A stretch of 64,000 bases of DNA from Xanthomonas arboricola. Lineage in GTDB: Bacteria > Pseudomonadota > Gammaproteobacteria > Xanthomonadales > Xanthomonadaceae. Made by a program: the position numbers and the translations under genes. Below the pieces are notes generated by a model. It worked only from the letters and a program-made list of their open reading frames with translations. It was not told the DNA's origin and ran no database searches. Every line of letters begins with the position of its first letter. Positions within the stretch are counted from its first letter, which is position 1. The stretch lies in NCBI RefSeq assembly GCF_002940665.1, contig NZ_MIGY01000001.1:496001-560000 (forward strand), given 5' to 3'. Positions 37,843 through 47,628 of this stretch are shown piece after piece.

Positions 37843-40278
37843 ATGACCCGCCCCACCCTTTCGGCTATCGGCCTGGCCGTAGCCGCCGTGTTGAGCGCCA
37901 ACGCCCAGGCCCAGCAGGCCGCCCCCGGCGCCACCACGCTGGACACCGTGATCGTTACCGGCACCCGCGCCAGCGACCGCACCGTGCTGGAATCGACCGT
38001 GCCGGTGGACGTGCTCACCGCCGAGGACATTCGCAAGGCCGGCGTGGTCAACGGCGAGCTGGGCAGCGCACTGCAGGCGCTGCTGCCCTCGTTCAACTTC
38101 CCGCGCCAGTCCAACTCCGGCGGTGCCGACCACATCCGCGCCGCGCAGCTGCGTGGACTCTCGCCCGATCAGGTGCTGGTGCTGGTCAACGGCAAGCGCC
38201 GCCACACCTCGGCGCTGGTCAATACCGACAGCAAGATCGGCAAGGGCACCACGCCGGTGGATTTCAACTCCATCCCGATCAATGCGATCAAGCGCATCGA
38301 AGTGCTGCGCGACGGCGCCGGCGCGCAGTACGGCTCGGACGCGATCGCCGGCGTCATCAACGTGATCCTGGACGACAACCCCGAGCGCGGCGAGCTGGAA
38401 GCCAGCTTCGGCGCCTACAACACCGAGGTGGAGCCGATCGATCGCCGCGTCACCGACGGCCAGACCAGCTACGCCAGCGCCAAGGTCGGCAGCCTGCTCG
38501 GCGATGATGGCGGCTTCTTCAAGGTCGGCCTGGAGCTGAAGAATCGCGAGGCGACCAATCGCGCCGGCTTCGACCAGATCCCGTCGTTCGAGGAACAGAC
38601 CCCGGCCAATCTGGCGCTGGCCGGCAAGCGCAATTACGTGCTCGGCGATGGCGCCACCAAGGGCCTGAACGCCTGGCTCAACACCAAGGTACCCTTCAGC
38701 GCCAACGGCGAGTTCTACGCCTTCGCCACCTACAACCAGCGCGACACCGAAGGCGCCAATTACTTCCGCTACCCGGACGGCAGCGCCAACTGGCGTGAGC
38801 TCTATCCCAACGGCTACCGCCCGATTTCCGAGGGCGAAAACCGCGATCTGCAGATCGTCGCCGGCGCACGCGGGCAGCTCGGCAACTGGGACTACGACGC
38901 CAGCGTCAACCATGGCCGCAACGACTTCACCTACCGGCTGCGCAACTCGCTCAACGCCTCGCTCGGCCCGGGCAGCACCACGCGCTTCAAGACCGGCGAT
39001 TTCGGCTTTGCGCAGACCGTGGCCAATCTGGATCTGACCCGCGTGTTCGATGCGGCCGGCGCCACCCATACCTTCGGCACCGGTGCCGAATTCCGCCGCG
39101 AGCAGTACCGCACCCATGCCGGCGACCCGGCCAGCTATGCGGCCGGCTCGTTCACCGACCGCCCTACCGGCTCGCAGGCCGGCGGCGGGCTGACCCCGCA
39201 GGACGAGGCCGACCTGTCGCGCAACGTGGCCAGCGCCTATGCCAACGTGTCCAGCCAGTTCGGCGACAAGTTCTCCACCGACCTGGCCGGCCGTTACGAG
39301 CATTACCAGGATTTCGGCGGCCAGTGGACCGGCAAGCTGGCGGCGCGCTACGCCTTCGCCCCGGCGTTCGCGCTGCGCGGTGCGGTCTCCAACAACGTGC
39401 GTGCGCCCTCGCTCAGTCAGATCGGCTACGAAGCCACCTCCACCGGTTACGACGCGGCCGGTCGCCTGACCCAGGGCCGCCTGCTGTCGGTCAACAACCC
39501 GATCGCACGCGCGCTCGGCGCCACCGACCTGAAGCCGGAAAAATCGCTCAATTACAGCCTGGGCTTCACCAGCCAGCTGGGCGACCACTTCGACCTGTCG
39601 CTGGACTTCTTCCAGATCGATATCGACGACCGCATCGCGCTGTCCGAAGACATCACCGGCACCGCGCTGACCGACTTCGTGCAGCAGAACTTCGCCGTCG
39701 CCGGCGTGCAGAGCGCCAGTTATTTCCTCAACGCCGCCGACACCCGCACCCGCGGCGCCGAGCTGGTCGGCAACTGGCGCCAGTACGCCTTCGGCGGCGA
39801 CCTGCTGCTGACCGGCACCTACAGCTACGCCAAGACCGAGTTGAAGAACGTCATCGGCACCCCGGCGCAGCTGCTGGCGCTGGACCCGGACTATGTGCTG
39901 TTCGGTGTCGAGGAGAGCAACACGCTCACCGATGCGGCGCCACGCACCCGCGCTTCCCTGGCCGCCAACTGGAACAACAATCACTGGAACCTGCAGACCC
40001 GCGTCAACCGCTACGGCAGCGCCACGCGTGTGTTCGACTTCGGCGGCGGCTTCGTGCCACGCCAGACCTATGGCGCGGAATGGCAGCTGGACCTGGAAGC
40101 CGAGTACCACCTGGGCACGCAGTGGACGCTGGCGATCGGCGGCCAGAACATTCTCGACAACTACTCGGACCGCTCCATCGACGACATCGCCTACTTCGGC
40201 AACCTGCCCTACGACGTGCTCTCGCCGATCGGCAGCAATGGCGCGTATTGGTATGGGCGGGTGCGCTACTCGTTCTGA
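37843..40278 (+). CDS. TonB-dependent outer-membrane receptor, ligand unknown
   Basis: The 811-residue receptor has a signal peptide ending ANAQAQQ and a TonB-box region LDTVIVTGTRASDRTV. The plug carries LRGLSPDQVLVLVNGKRRH and RIEVLRDGAGAQYGSDAIAG, and the barrel ends in YWYGRVRYSF. The ATG is preceded by CAGGAGAGAG. It is a paralogue of the receptor at 34-2433. Both have the rare plug signature with GLSPDxVLVLV[ND]GKR and the same final strand, so they arose from one ancestor and may bind related ligands. It lies upstream of the trehalose operon on the same strand but is separated from it by an inverted repeat (40293-40350) that may end transcription. Confidence 0.93.
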   Translation: MTRPTLSAIGLAVAAVLSANAQAQQAAPGATTLDTVIVTGTRASDRTVLESTVPVDVLTAEDIRKAGVVNGELGSALQALLPSFNFPRQSNSGGADHIRAAQLRGLSPDQVLVLVNGKRRHTSALVNTDSKIGKGTTPVDFNSIPINAIKRIEVLRDGAGAQYGSDAIAGVINVILDDNPERGELEASFGAYNTEVEPIDRRVTDGQTSYASAKVGSLLGDDGGFFKVGLELKNREATNRAGFDQIPSFEEQTPANLALAGKRNYVLGDGATKGLNAWLNTKVPFSANGEFYAFATYNQRDTEGANYFRYPDGSANWRELYPNGYRPISEGENRDLQIVAGARGQLGNWDYDASVNHGRNDFTYRLRNSLNASLGPGSTTRFKTGDFGFAQTVANLDLTRVFDAAGATHTFGTGAEFRREQYRTHAGDPASYAAGSFTDRPTGSQAGGGLTPQDEADLSRNVASAYANVSSQFGDKFSTDLAGRYEHYQDFGGQWTGKLAARYAFAPAFALRGAVSNNVRAPSLSQIGYEATSTGYDAAGRLTQGRLLSVNNPIARALGATDLKPEKSLNYSLGFTSQLGDHFDLSLDFFQIDIDDRIALSEDITGTALTDFVQQNFAVAGVQSASYFLNAADTRTRGAELVGNWRQYAFGGDLLLTGTYSYAKTELKNVIGTPAQLLALDPDYVLFGVEESNTLTDAAPRTRASLAANWNNNHWNLQTRVNRYGSATRVFDFGGGFVPRQTYGAEWQLDLEAEYHLGTQWTLAIGGQNILDNYSDRSIDDIAYFGNLPYDVLSPIGSNGAYWYGRVRYSF

Positions 40279-40290
40279 CGCCGGGATTGG

Positions 40291-40350
40291 TGGATTGGGG
40301 ATTCGGGATTGGCAAGGGCGGCTAGTCGCCAATCCCCATTCCGAATCCCC
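40291..40350 (+). repeat. Inverted GGGATT-type repeat after the receptor gene, possible terminator
   Basis: GGGGATTCGGGATTGGC and, 13 bases later, GCCAATCCCCATTCCGAATC form an imperfect hairpin (one spacer block inserted in the second arm). It uses the same GGGATTC words as the repeats at 47191-47260 and 62731-62781. There is no T-run, so a terminator role is tentative. Confidence 0.55.
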
Positions 40351-40404
40351 ACTCCCCGCTGTTGCATAACCTGAATATCACATCGCCTTGCGCACACTAG
40401 CGCG

Positions 40405-41163
40405 ATGGCAGACGTGCACTCCCCCCTTCCGTCGCCGCCATTGCTGGACGATGCCTGCGCATTGTTTCTGGACGTGGACGGTACCCTGATCGACTTTGCC
40501 GACAGCCCAGAGGCTGTGCGGCTCCTGCCCGAGGTCCGTGCGGCCATCGGCCAGCTTAGCGACCGCCTGCATGGCGCAGTGGCACTGGTCAGCGGACGAC
40601 CATTGTCGCAGCTGGACGCCTTGTTCGCGCCGTTGCTGCTTCCGGCCGCCGGCCTGCACGGGCACGAGCTCCGTGGCGATATCGCCGCACGCGTCGCAAT
40701 GCCGCAGGACACCTCCGGGTGGCTGCATGGCCTGCACGAACGCGCCGCCACACTCGCGCATCGGCATCCTGGCGTGCTGGTCGAAGACAAAGGCGTCAGC
40801 GTCGCGCTGCATTGGCGCGCGCAACCGCTTGCCGGCCCCGAGGTTCTCGCCTTTGCGCAGCAGGAAATCGCCCAGCTTTCCGGGTATCGCCTGCAACCGG
40901 GCGACCACGTTGTCGAATTCGTGCCCGAAGGCAGCAACAAGGGTCTTGCGGTCGAACAGATGATGCAGCACGGCGCATTCGCCGGCCGCACGCCGGTATT
41001 CGTCGGCGACGACCTCACCGACGAATTCGGCTTCGCAGCGGCCAATCGCCTCGGCGGCTGGAGCGTGCTGGTCGGCGATCGCGCCCGGACCAGCGCGCGC
41101 TTCCGCGTCGATGGCACTGGCGACGTGCATGCGTGGCTGCAACGCAACGTGCGCCAGTCCTGA
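40405..41163 (+). CDS. otsB: Trehalose-6-phosphate phosphatase
   Basis: The 252-residue HAD-family phosphatase dephosphorylates trehalose 6-phosphate to trehalose. The nucleophile motif DVDGTL is at residues 23-28, the threonine/serine motif in ALVSGRP, the lysine in PEGSNKGLAVEQM, and the metal-binding GDDLTDEFGF near residue 202. It is first in a three-gene operon with a GH15 hydrolase and otsA. Trehalose protects against osmotic and drought stress and contributes to Xanthomonas fitness on plants. Confidence 0.95.
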   Translation: MADVHSPLPSPPLLDDACALFLDVDGTLIDFADSPEAVRLLPEVRAAIGQLSDRLHGAVALVSGRPLSQLDALFAPLLLPAAGLHGHELRGDIAARVAMPQDTSGWLHGLHERAATLAHRHPGVLVEDKGVSVALHWRAQPLAGPEVLAFAQQEIAQLSGYRLQPGDHVVEFVPEGSNKGLAVEQMMQHGAFAGRTPVFVGDDLTDEFGFAAANRLGGWSVLVGDRARTSARFRVDGTGDVHAWLQRNVRQS

Positions 41164-41212
41164 ACGCGGCGCGCCGTCCCCTCTTTTTCTTCAAAAGGAT
41201 CGTTCGCACTCC

Positions 41213-42991
41213 ATGACCGAGCCAAACCTGGATCTGGGCGTCATCGGCAACTGCAGTTTTGGCGCATTGGTCGATCGGCAGGCGCGTGTGGTGTGGAGTT
41301 GCCTGCCGGCGTTCGACGGCGACCCGGCGTTCTGTTCGCTGCTCTCGCCCAAGCGCGAGGGCGGCGACTTCGCCGTGGAGCTGGAAGACTTCGCCAGCAG
41401 CGAGCAGCACTACCTGCCCAATACCGCAGTGCTGCGCACCGTGTTGCGCGACCACCACGGTGGCGAAGTGGAAGTCATCGATTTCGCGCCGCGCTGGCGC
41501 AACAACGGGCGTTTCTATCGGCCTGTCAGCATCATCCGGCAGATCCGCCCGCTCGCCGGCAACCCGCGCATCATCGTGCGCGCCCGCCCGCTGGCCGACT
41601 GGGGCGGCCGCACTCCGGAAACCACCTGGGGCAGCAATCACATCCGCTGGGTGCTCCCCGAATTCACCCTGCGCCTGACCACCGATGTGCCGGTACGCTT
41701 CGTGCGCGACGGCCTGCCGTTCGTGCTCAGCCACCCGGTCAACCTGGTGCTGGGCGTAGACGAATCGCTGACCCGCTCGCTCACCGGCTACGTACAGGAA
41801 GCGCAGAAACGCACCGAAGAATACTGGCGCGAATGGGTGCGCTACCTGTCGATTCCGCTCGACTGGCAGGAAGCGGTGATCCGCAGCGCGATCACGCTCA
41901 AGCTGTGCCAGTACGAAGACAGCGGCGCCATCATCGCGGCGATGACCACCTCGATCCCGGAGGCACCCAATACCCCGCGCAACTGGGATTACCGCTATTG
42001 CTGGCTGCGCGACGCCGCATTCGTGGTGCGTGCACTGAATCGATTGGGCGCCACGCGCACGATGGAGCAGTTCATCGGCTACATCTTCAACATCGCCACC
42101 GCCGACGGCACCATGCAGCCGCTGTACGGCATCGGTTTCGAATCGCAGCTGGAAGAGCACGAAGTCGAAACGATGGATGGCTACCGCGGCATGGGTCCGG
42201 TGCGCCGGGGCAACCTGGCCTGGATCCAGCAGCAGCACGATGTCTACGGCAGCGTGGTGCTGGCGTCCACCCAGCTGTTCTTCGATCTGCGCCTGAAGGA
42301 TCAGGGCGATGCGGACACCTTCCGCCGCCTGGAGCCGCTGGGCGAGCGCGCCTTCGCGCTGCACAACGTCCCCGATGCCGGCCTGTGGGAGTTCCGCGGC
42401 CGCGCCGAAGTGCATACCTACACCGCCGCGATGTGCTGGGCTGCCTGCGACCGGCTGTCCAAGATCGCCGACCGGCTGGTGCTGCCCGAACGCAGCGTGT
42501 ACTGGCGCGAGCGCGCCGACACCATCCGCGAGCGCGTGCTGAGCGAGGCATGGAGCGAAGAGCGCGGTCATTTCACCGATACCCTCGGCGGTCACCGCCT
42601 GGATGCATCGCTGTTGCTGCTGGCCGATATCGGCATCGTCGCCAACGACGACAGCCGCTTCGTGCGCACGGTCGAAGCGGTTGGCCGCGTACTCAAGCAT
42701 GGCGATGCGCTGTATCGCTACATCGCACCGGATGACTTCGGTGAGCCGGAAACCAGCTTCACCATCTGCACATTCTGGTACATCGACGCGCTGGCCGCGA
42801 TCGGTCGCAAGGAGGAGGCGCGTGAACTGTTCGAGCGCATTCTCTCGCGCCGCAATCACCTCGGCTTGCTGTCCGAAGATCTATCGTTCGAAGACGGCGA
42901 AGCCTGGGGGAATTTCCCCCAGACCTATTCGCATGTGGGTTTGATCATTGCAGCGATGCGCTTGTCGCGGAGCTGGCAGGAGGCGTCATGA
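41213..42991 (+). CDS. GH15-family glycoside hydrolase (glucoamylase/trehalase-like) in the trehalose operon
   Basis: The 592-residue enzyme has an N-terminal beta-sandwich (GVIGNCSFGALVDRQARVVW onward, to about residue 240) and a GH15 (alpha/alpha)6 catalytic domain. Visible motifs are NWDYRYCWLRDAAF near residue 258, GNLAWIQQQHDVYG, and the C-terminal LLSEDLSFEDGEAWGNFPQTYSHVG with a conserved acidic catalytic region. GH15 contains glucoamylases, and in actinobacteria true trehalases. Sitting between otsB and otsA, it may hydrolyse trehalose or a related glucoside and so tune trehalose levels. It has no signal peptide, so it works in the cytoplasm. ATG 41213 is 49 bases after otsB; its TGA overlaps otsA (ATGA at 42988-42991). 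Confidence 0.9.
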   Translation: MTEPNLDLGVIGNCSFGALVDRQARVVWSCLPAFDGDPAFCSLLSPKREGGDFAVELEDFASSEQHYLPNTAVLRTVLRDHHGGEVEVIDFAPRWRNNGRFYRPVSIIRQIRPLAGNPRIIVRARPLADWGGRTPETTWGSNHIRWVLPEFTLRLTTDVPVRFVRDGLPFVLSHPVNLVLGVDESLTRSLTGYVQEAQKRTEEYWREWVRYLSIPLDWQEAVIRSAITLKLCQYEDSGAIIAAMTTSIPEAPNTPRNWDYRYCWLRDAAFVVRALNRLGATRTMEQFIGYIFNIATADGTMQPLYGIGFESQLEEHEVETMDGYRGMGPVRRGNLAWIQQQHDVYGSVVLASTQLFFDLRLKDQGDADTFRRLEPLGERAFALHNVPDAGLWEFRGRAEVHTYTAAMCWAACDRLSKIADRLVLPERSVYWRERADTIRERVLSEAWSEERGHFTDTLGGHRLDASLLLLADIGIVANDDSRFVRTVEAVGRVLKHGDALYRYIAPDDFGEPETSFTICTFWYIDALAAIGRKEEARELFERILSRRNHLGLLSEDLSFEDGEAWGNFPQTYSHVGLIIAAMRLSRSWQEAS

Positions 42992-44355
42992 GTCGTTTGG
43001 TGGTGGTATCCAACCGCGTTGCGGTGCCCGGCGAAAACCGCGCCGGCGGGCTGGCGGTTGGCCTGTTGGCTGCGCTCAAGGAGCGCGGCGGTGTGTGGTT
43101 CGGCTGGAGCGGCAAGACCGTACGCGGCGACAGCGGCGGCATGCACGAGCAGACCGAGGGCGACATCAAGTTCGTCACCATGGACCTCAACAAGCGCGAC
43201 ATCGATTCGTACTACAACGGGTTCGCCAATCGCACGCTGTGGCCGCTGCTGCACTTCCGGCTGGACCTGGTCGATTACGACCGCGCCACCCGCGAAGGCT
43301 ATATGCGTGTCAATCGGCTGTTCGCCGAGAAGCTGGCGCCGTTGTTGAAAGACAGCGACACGTTGTGGATCCACGATTACCACATGATTCCGCTGGGCGC
43401 GATGCTGCGCGAGCTGGGGGTGGGTTGCAAGATGGGCTTCTTCCTGCACGTGCCGATGCCCTCGGCCGATCTGATGCAGGCGATGCCCGATCATGCACGT
43501 TTGTTCAGCACGTTCTATGCCTACGATCTGGTCGGTTTCCAGACCCAGCGCGATGCCGAGCGCTTCAAGGCCTATGTGCGCCTGTTCGGTGGTGGCCGCA
43601 TTCTCGACGGCGACATCGTCGAAGGTCCCGGCGGGCGTCGCTTCAGTGCCGCGGCCTTCCCGATCGGGATCGATACCGACCTGATCGCCCACCAGGCCAA
43701 GGCCTCGGTCGGCAAGCAGGCAGTGCGCGATCTGCGCGAAAGCCTGCGCGGCCGTCAGCTGGCGATCGGCGTGGACCGGCTGGATTACTCCAAAGGCCTG
43801 CCGGAACGCTTCCAGGGATTTGAGCGCTATCTGGAGCGCTATCCGGACCAATCCGGCAGCCTGACCTATCTGCAGATCGCGCCGGTCTCGCGCGGCGACG
43901 TCAATGAGTACCGCCAGCTGCGCGGGCAGCTGGAGCAGATCGCCGGCCATATCAACGGTGGTCATGCCGAACCGGATTGGACGCCACTGCGCTACGTCAA
44001 CCAGAACTTCAGCCACGCAACCCTGACCGGTTTCTATCGCGCGGCCTCGGTCGGGCTGGTCACGCCGCTGCGCGACGGCATGAATCTGGTCGCCAAGGAA
44101 TTCGTCGCGGCGCAGGATCCGCAGAATCCAGGCGTACTGGTACTGTCGTTGCTGGCCGGTGCAGCCGACGAGATGAAGGAGGCGCTGCTGGTCAATCCAC
44201 ACGATCTCGACGGCGTGGCCGATGCGATCGCCACCGCGGCAAGCATGCCGCTGGCAACCCGCATCGAACGCTGGCGGGCGATGATGGATCATCTGTGCAA
44301 GAACAACATCAATCATTGGCGCCAGCGCTACCTGCAGGCGCTTGCAGATATCTGA
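42988..44355 (+). CDS. otsA: Trehalose-6-phosphate synthase
   Basis: The 455-residue GT20 glycosyltransferase makes trehalose 6-phosphate from UDP-glucose and glucose 6-phosphate. Seen: LVVVSNRVAVP at the N terminus, the GGLAVGL loop, FGWSGKT, WIHDYHMIPLGAMLRE, AIGVDRLDYSKGLPER and RDGMNLVAKEFVA, all canonical. The start overlaps the GH15 stop, so all three trehalose genes are one operon, in the order phosphatase, hydrolase, synthase. Confidence 0.96.
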   Translation: MSRLVVVSNRVAVPGENRAGGLAVGLLAALKERGGVWFGWSGKTVRGDSGGMHEQTEGDIKFVTMDLNKRDIDSYYNGFANRTLWPLLHFRLDLVDYDRATREGYMRVNRLFAEKLAPLLKDSDTLWIHDYHMIPLGAMLRELGVGCKMGFFLHVPMPSADLMQAMPDHARLFSTFYAYDLVGFQTQRDAERFKAYVRLFGGGRILDGDIVEGPGGRRFSAAAFPIGIDTDLIAHQAKASVGKQAVRDLRESLRGRQLAIGVDRLDYSKGLPERFQGFERYLERYPDQSGSLTYLQIAPVSRGDVNEYRQLRGQLEQIAGHINGGHAEPDWTPLRYVNQNFSHATLTGFYRAASVGLVTPLRDGMNLVAKEFVAAQDPQNPGVLVLSLLAGAADEMKEALLVNPHDLDGVADAIATAASMPLATRIERWRAMMDHLCKNNINHWRQRYLQALADI

Positions 44356-44645
44356 ATCCGGCTTTCGCGAGCTACCGGCACGCAGACGCGCTGCGCACCG
44401 GCAGCGCCCCGCTCCCCTCTGGCACGCCGGTTCTCGTTCCGTCACGGACACGAACGTCGTTGCGGTCTAAAATATTCACATGAGTAGCGCTGAGGACCCT
44501 GGGAGGGGCTGCGCGTTCATATCCGGACGTTCTGGTTTAGGACGTTTTTGTTAGATCGAAGGCCGCCCTTTGCCAGCCCGTGATCTTTCTCCCTCCACGA
44601 CTCGCCACCGCCTGCCGGTGCCTGGGTCCTTCCTGACATCTCAAA

Positions 44646-47123
44646 ATGACTGATCAATCCTCAAAACGTGGACTAGGCACCTGGCTGCTGGTGGTCTATG
44701 CCGTGGTGATCGCCGTGCTCGGTGCGGTGCTTGCCTACGAGGGCGGCCGCCTGGTCGCCGTCGGTGGTTCCTGGTATTACCTGCTGGCGGGCATTGGCCT
44801 GTTCCTGGCCGGCGTATTGTTGGCGCTGGGCAAGCGTGCCGGCCTGTGGCTGTTTGGCGCCACGCTGGCTGCCACCATCGCCTGGGCGCTGTGGGAAGTG
44901 GGCCTGGATGGCTGGGGTCTGGTGCCGCGTCTGGCCTGGATGTCGGTGCTGGGTCTGCTGCTGCTGCCGTTCTGGGGCGTGGCCCGTCGACGCATGCAGC
45001 CGTTGTCGGGGCTGGGCTATGTGCTGGTGACCGGCGTACTGCCGATCCTGGGCGCGACTCTGATCCTGTGGCCGTTGCTGCTACCGCGCAATGTCGAGCT
45101 GGCCGATGCCTCCACGCTGCCGGCCGGGGACGCTGCGCCGTTCAGCCGCACCAACGTGCCCAGCCCGGACGGCAACGTCGCGGCCAACCACGATGCCAGC
45201 AACTGGACCTCGTACGCCGGCTCCAACCTGTCCAACCATTACACCCCCGGTGCGCAGATCACTCCGGAGAACGTCAAGAACCTGAAGGTGGCCTGGGAAT
45301 TCCATACCGGCGATCTGAAGCCGGCCGGCTCCAAGTTGGGCTACGCCTTCCAGAACACCCCGCTCAAGGTCGGCGACCTGCTCTACATCTGCACCCCGAC
45401 CCAGAAGGTGATTGCGGTGGAAGCGGCCAACGGCAAGGAGCGCTGGCGCTTCGACCCGCAGACCAACCCGAAGGCGATGGCCGGCGTTGCCGCCACCACC
45501 TGCCGCGGCGTGTCTTACTACCAGGCGCCGCAAGGCACCGCCGAGTGCCCGACGCGGATCTTCTGGCCGATGGTCGACGGCCGCCTCGGCGCGCTGGACG
45601 CGCAGACCGGCAAGCTGTGCACCAGCTTCGGCACCAACGGCTTTGTCGATCTCAATGCCGGCACCGGCAACACCAAGCCGGGCTTCGTCGGCCCGACTTC
45701 GCCACCGGTGGTGATGCGCGGTGTGGTGATCCAGCCCACCGGGCAGGTGCGCGACGGCCAGGAAGGTGATGCACCGTCCGGCGTGGTGCGCGGCTTCGAT
45801 GCGCTCACCGGCCAGCTGCGGTGGGCCTGGGACCTGGGCAACCCGGCGATCACCGCCGAGCCGCCGGCCGGGCAGACCTATACCCGTTCGACCCCGAACG
45901 TATGGTCGCTGATGGCCGCCGACGACGAGCTGGGACTGGTCTATCTGCCGACCGGCAACGCGTCCGGCGATTTCTTCGGCAAGGGCCGCACTCCGCAGGA
46001 TGAGGAATACACCGCCGCGCTGGTGGCCGTGGATGCGGCCACCGGCAAGGAGCGTTGGCACTTCCGTACCGTCAACCACGACCTGTGGGATTACGACATC
46101 GGCCCGCAGCCGAACCTGGTCGACTGGCCGGTGGCTGGCGGCGGTACCCGTCCTGCGGTGATCCAGGCCACCAAGTCCGGCCAGGTATTCGTGCTGGACC
46201 GCGCGACCGGTGCACCGATCATGCCGGTCAAGCAGATCGCCGTGCCGCAGGGCACCGATCACGGCGACTGGACCGCGGCCACGCAGCCGATCTCGCCGGG
46301 CATGCCCAATACCGTGGGCGCACCGAGCCGCGAGTACGAGACCATCGTCGAGTCCGACGCCTGGGGCATGACCCCGTTTGATCAGCTGGCCTGCCGTATC
46401 CAGTTCAAGCAGCTGCGCTATGAGGGCATGTTCACCCCGCCGACCCTGCAGGGCTCGCTGGCCTTCACCGGCAACCACGGCGGCATCAACTGGGGCGGCG
46501 TGTCGGTCGATCTGCAGCGCGGCATCATGGTGATGAACAGCAATCGCCTGCCCTACACCCTGCAGGTCTACACCCGCGAAAAGATGGACGAACTGGGCGT
46601 GGTGTCGGTGTTCGACGGCAAGAGCAAGACGCCCGGCTACATGGCGCAGAAGGGTCTGGCCTACGGCGCCCGCAAGGAGCCGTGGATGTCGCCGCTCAAC
46701 ACGCCGTGTGTGGCACCGCCGTGGGGCTACATCTCCGGCGTGGACCTGCGCACGCAGCAGGTGATCTGGCGGCGTCCGCTGGGCACCGGTTACGACCAGG
46801 GCCCGATGGGTATCCCGTCCAAGACCAAGTTCGAGATCGGCACGCCCAACAACAGCGGCTCGCTGGCCACCGCCGGCGGCGTGACCTTCATCGGCGCGAC
46901 CCTGGACGACTTCATGCGCGGCTTCGATACCCGCACCGGCAAGCAGGTCTGGGAGACCCGCGTGCCGGCCGGCCCGCAGGCCGCCCCGCTGAGCTACACC
47001 ATCGACGGCAAGCAGTACATCGTGGCCGCCGTGGGTGGGCACGACCGCATGGAAACCAAGTCGGGTGACAGCGTCATCGCCTGGGCACTGCCCGACGACG
47101 CAGGCGCCAAGCCGGCGAAGTAA
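44646..47123 (+). CDS. gcd: Membrane-bound PQQ-dependent dehydrogenase (glucose/quinate type)
   Basis: The 825-residue quinoprotein has an N-terminal membrane domain of about five helices (residues 13-145), then a periplasmic eight-bladed PQQ propeller beginning NWTSYAGSNLSNHYTPG. The tryptophan-docking repeats (AxDxxTGKxxW type, such as ALDAQTGK and AVDAATGKERW) are clear. VNHDLWDYDIGPQP (His478, Asp479) is the conserved PQQ-site region. Size and layout fit membrane glucose dehydrogenase, Gcd, which passes electrons to ubiquinone. Quinate/shikimate dehydrogenase QuiA has the same architecture and cannot be excluded, so the symbol is provisional. A strong terminator follows. Confidence 0.85.
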   Translation: MTDQSSKRGLGTWLLVVYAVVIAVLGAVLAYEGGRLVAVGGSWYYLLAGIGLFLAGVLLALGKRAGLWLFGATLAATIAWALWEVGLDGWGLVPRLAWMSVLGLLLLPFWGVARRRMQPLSGLGYVLVTGVLPILGATLILWPLLLPRNVELADASTLPAGDAAPFSRTNVPSPDGNVAANHDASNWTSYAGSNLSNHYTPGAQITPENVKNLKVAWEFHTGDLKPAGSKLGYAFQNTPLKVGDLLYICTPTQKVIAVEAANGKERWRFDPQTNPKAMAGVAATTCRGVSYYQAPQGTAECPTRIFWPMVDGRLGALDAQTGKLCTSFGTNGFVDLNAGTGNTKPGFVGPTSPPVVMRGVVIQPTGQVRDGQEGDAPSGVVRGFDALTGQLRWAWDLGNPAITAEPPAGQTYTRSTPNVWSLMAADDELGLVYLPTGNASGDFFGKGRTPQDEEYTAALVAVDAATGKERWHFRTVNHDLWDYDIGPQPNLVDWPVAGGGTRPAVIQATKSGQVFVLDRATGAPIMPVKQIAVPQGTDHGDWTAATQPISPGMPNTVGAPSREYETIVESDAWGMTPFDQLACRIQFKQLRYEGMFTPPTLQGSLAFTGNHGGINWGGVSVDLQRGIMVMNSNRLPYTLQVYTREKMDELGVVSVFDGKSKTPGYMAQKGLAYGARKEPWMSPLNTPCVAPPWGYISGVDLRTQQVIWRRPLGTGYDQGPMGIPSKTKFEIGTPNNSGSLATAGGVTFIGATLDDFMRGFDTRTGKQVWETRVPAGPQAAPLSYTIDGKQYIVAAVGGHDRMETKSGDSVIAWALPDDAGAKPAK

Positions 47124-47157
47124 GCCGACGCGGCATCAGCAAGTTCTGCATCGATAG

Positions 47158-47190
47158 ACCGGTCATCGCGAGATGGCCGGTTTTTTTTTT
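47158..47190 (+). terminator. Rho-independent terminator of the PQQ dehydrogenase gene
   Basis: A 10-bp stem (ACCGGTCATC / GATGGCCGGT, one G-T pair) with a GCGA loop is followed by ten T residues, 34 bases after the stop. Confidence 0.92.
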
Positions 47191-47260
47191 GGGGATTCGG
47201 GATTCGGGATTCGGGATTCGGGATTCGGGATTCGGGAATCGGGAATCGGGAATCGGGAAT
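47191..47260 (+). repeat. 7-bp tandem repeat GGATTCG/GGAATCG
   Basis: Six head-to-tail GGATTCG units are followed by three GGAATCG units and a partial one, directly after the T-run of the terminator. The same words recur inverted at about 47312-47330 and at 40291-40350 and 62731-62781. The rest of the 47261-47628 interval holds no recognisable gene; the promoter of the chemoreceptor should be there. Confidence 0.9.
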
Positions 47261-47628
47261 GGAAAAGCGCTTTTCTGTTGCCGTCCGGGTTGGGCTGGAT
47301 CTGTGGTGCGCCGGATTCCCGATTCCCCATTCCGCGCTCTTCGATGCGTCGCGCGGATGGCGCTGCTGGTGCGTCTTGGCCGGGTGCGCGCGATCGGATC
47401 GCGCGGGGTAGCGGCCTGCGAAGTGCCTGCGGGGATCTGCCGATATTTCACTCAAAATTTACAATTGCAAGGCCGGCGTGCAGGTGTAAAAGACGGTGTC
47501 GCGGTGCGCTTAGCTGCTCTGAAGCGGCTTCCAAAACAAACACATCGGCATTTCAGGGATCCGGCCCGACAGATTCCGACGAACGGCGATTTCACGCCGT
47601 CATGATTCGGGCTGGAGCGCCGATACCC

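Noticed and set aside
37660-40332. 890-residue open frame on the - strand over the second orphan receptor
   Set aside because: Antisense shadow of a TonB-dependent receptor with intact signal peptide, plug and barrel; no protein-like features of its own.
47191-47260. Coding sequence through the GGATTCG repeat (repeating G-I-R-D-S-G-F peptide)
   Set aside because: The frame is open only because the 7-mer has no stop in that phase; it lies between a terminator and a gene promoter and no ribosome-binding site precedes it.
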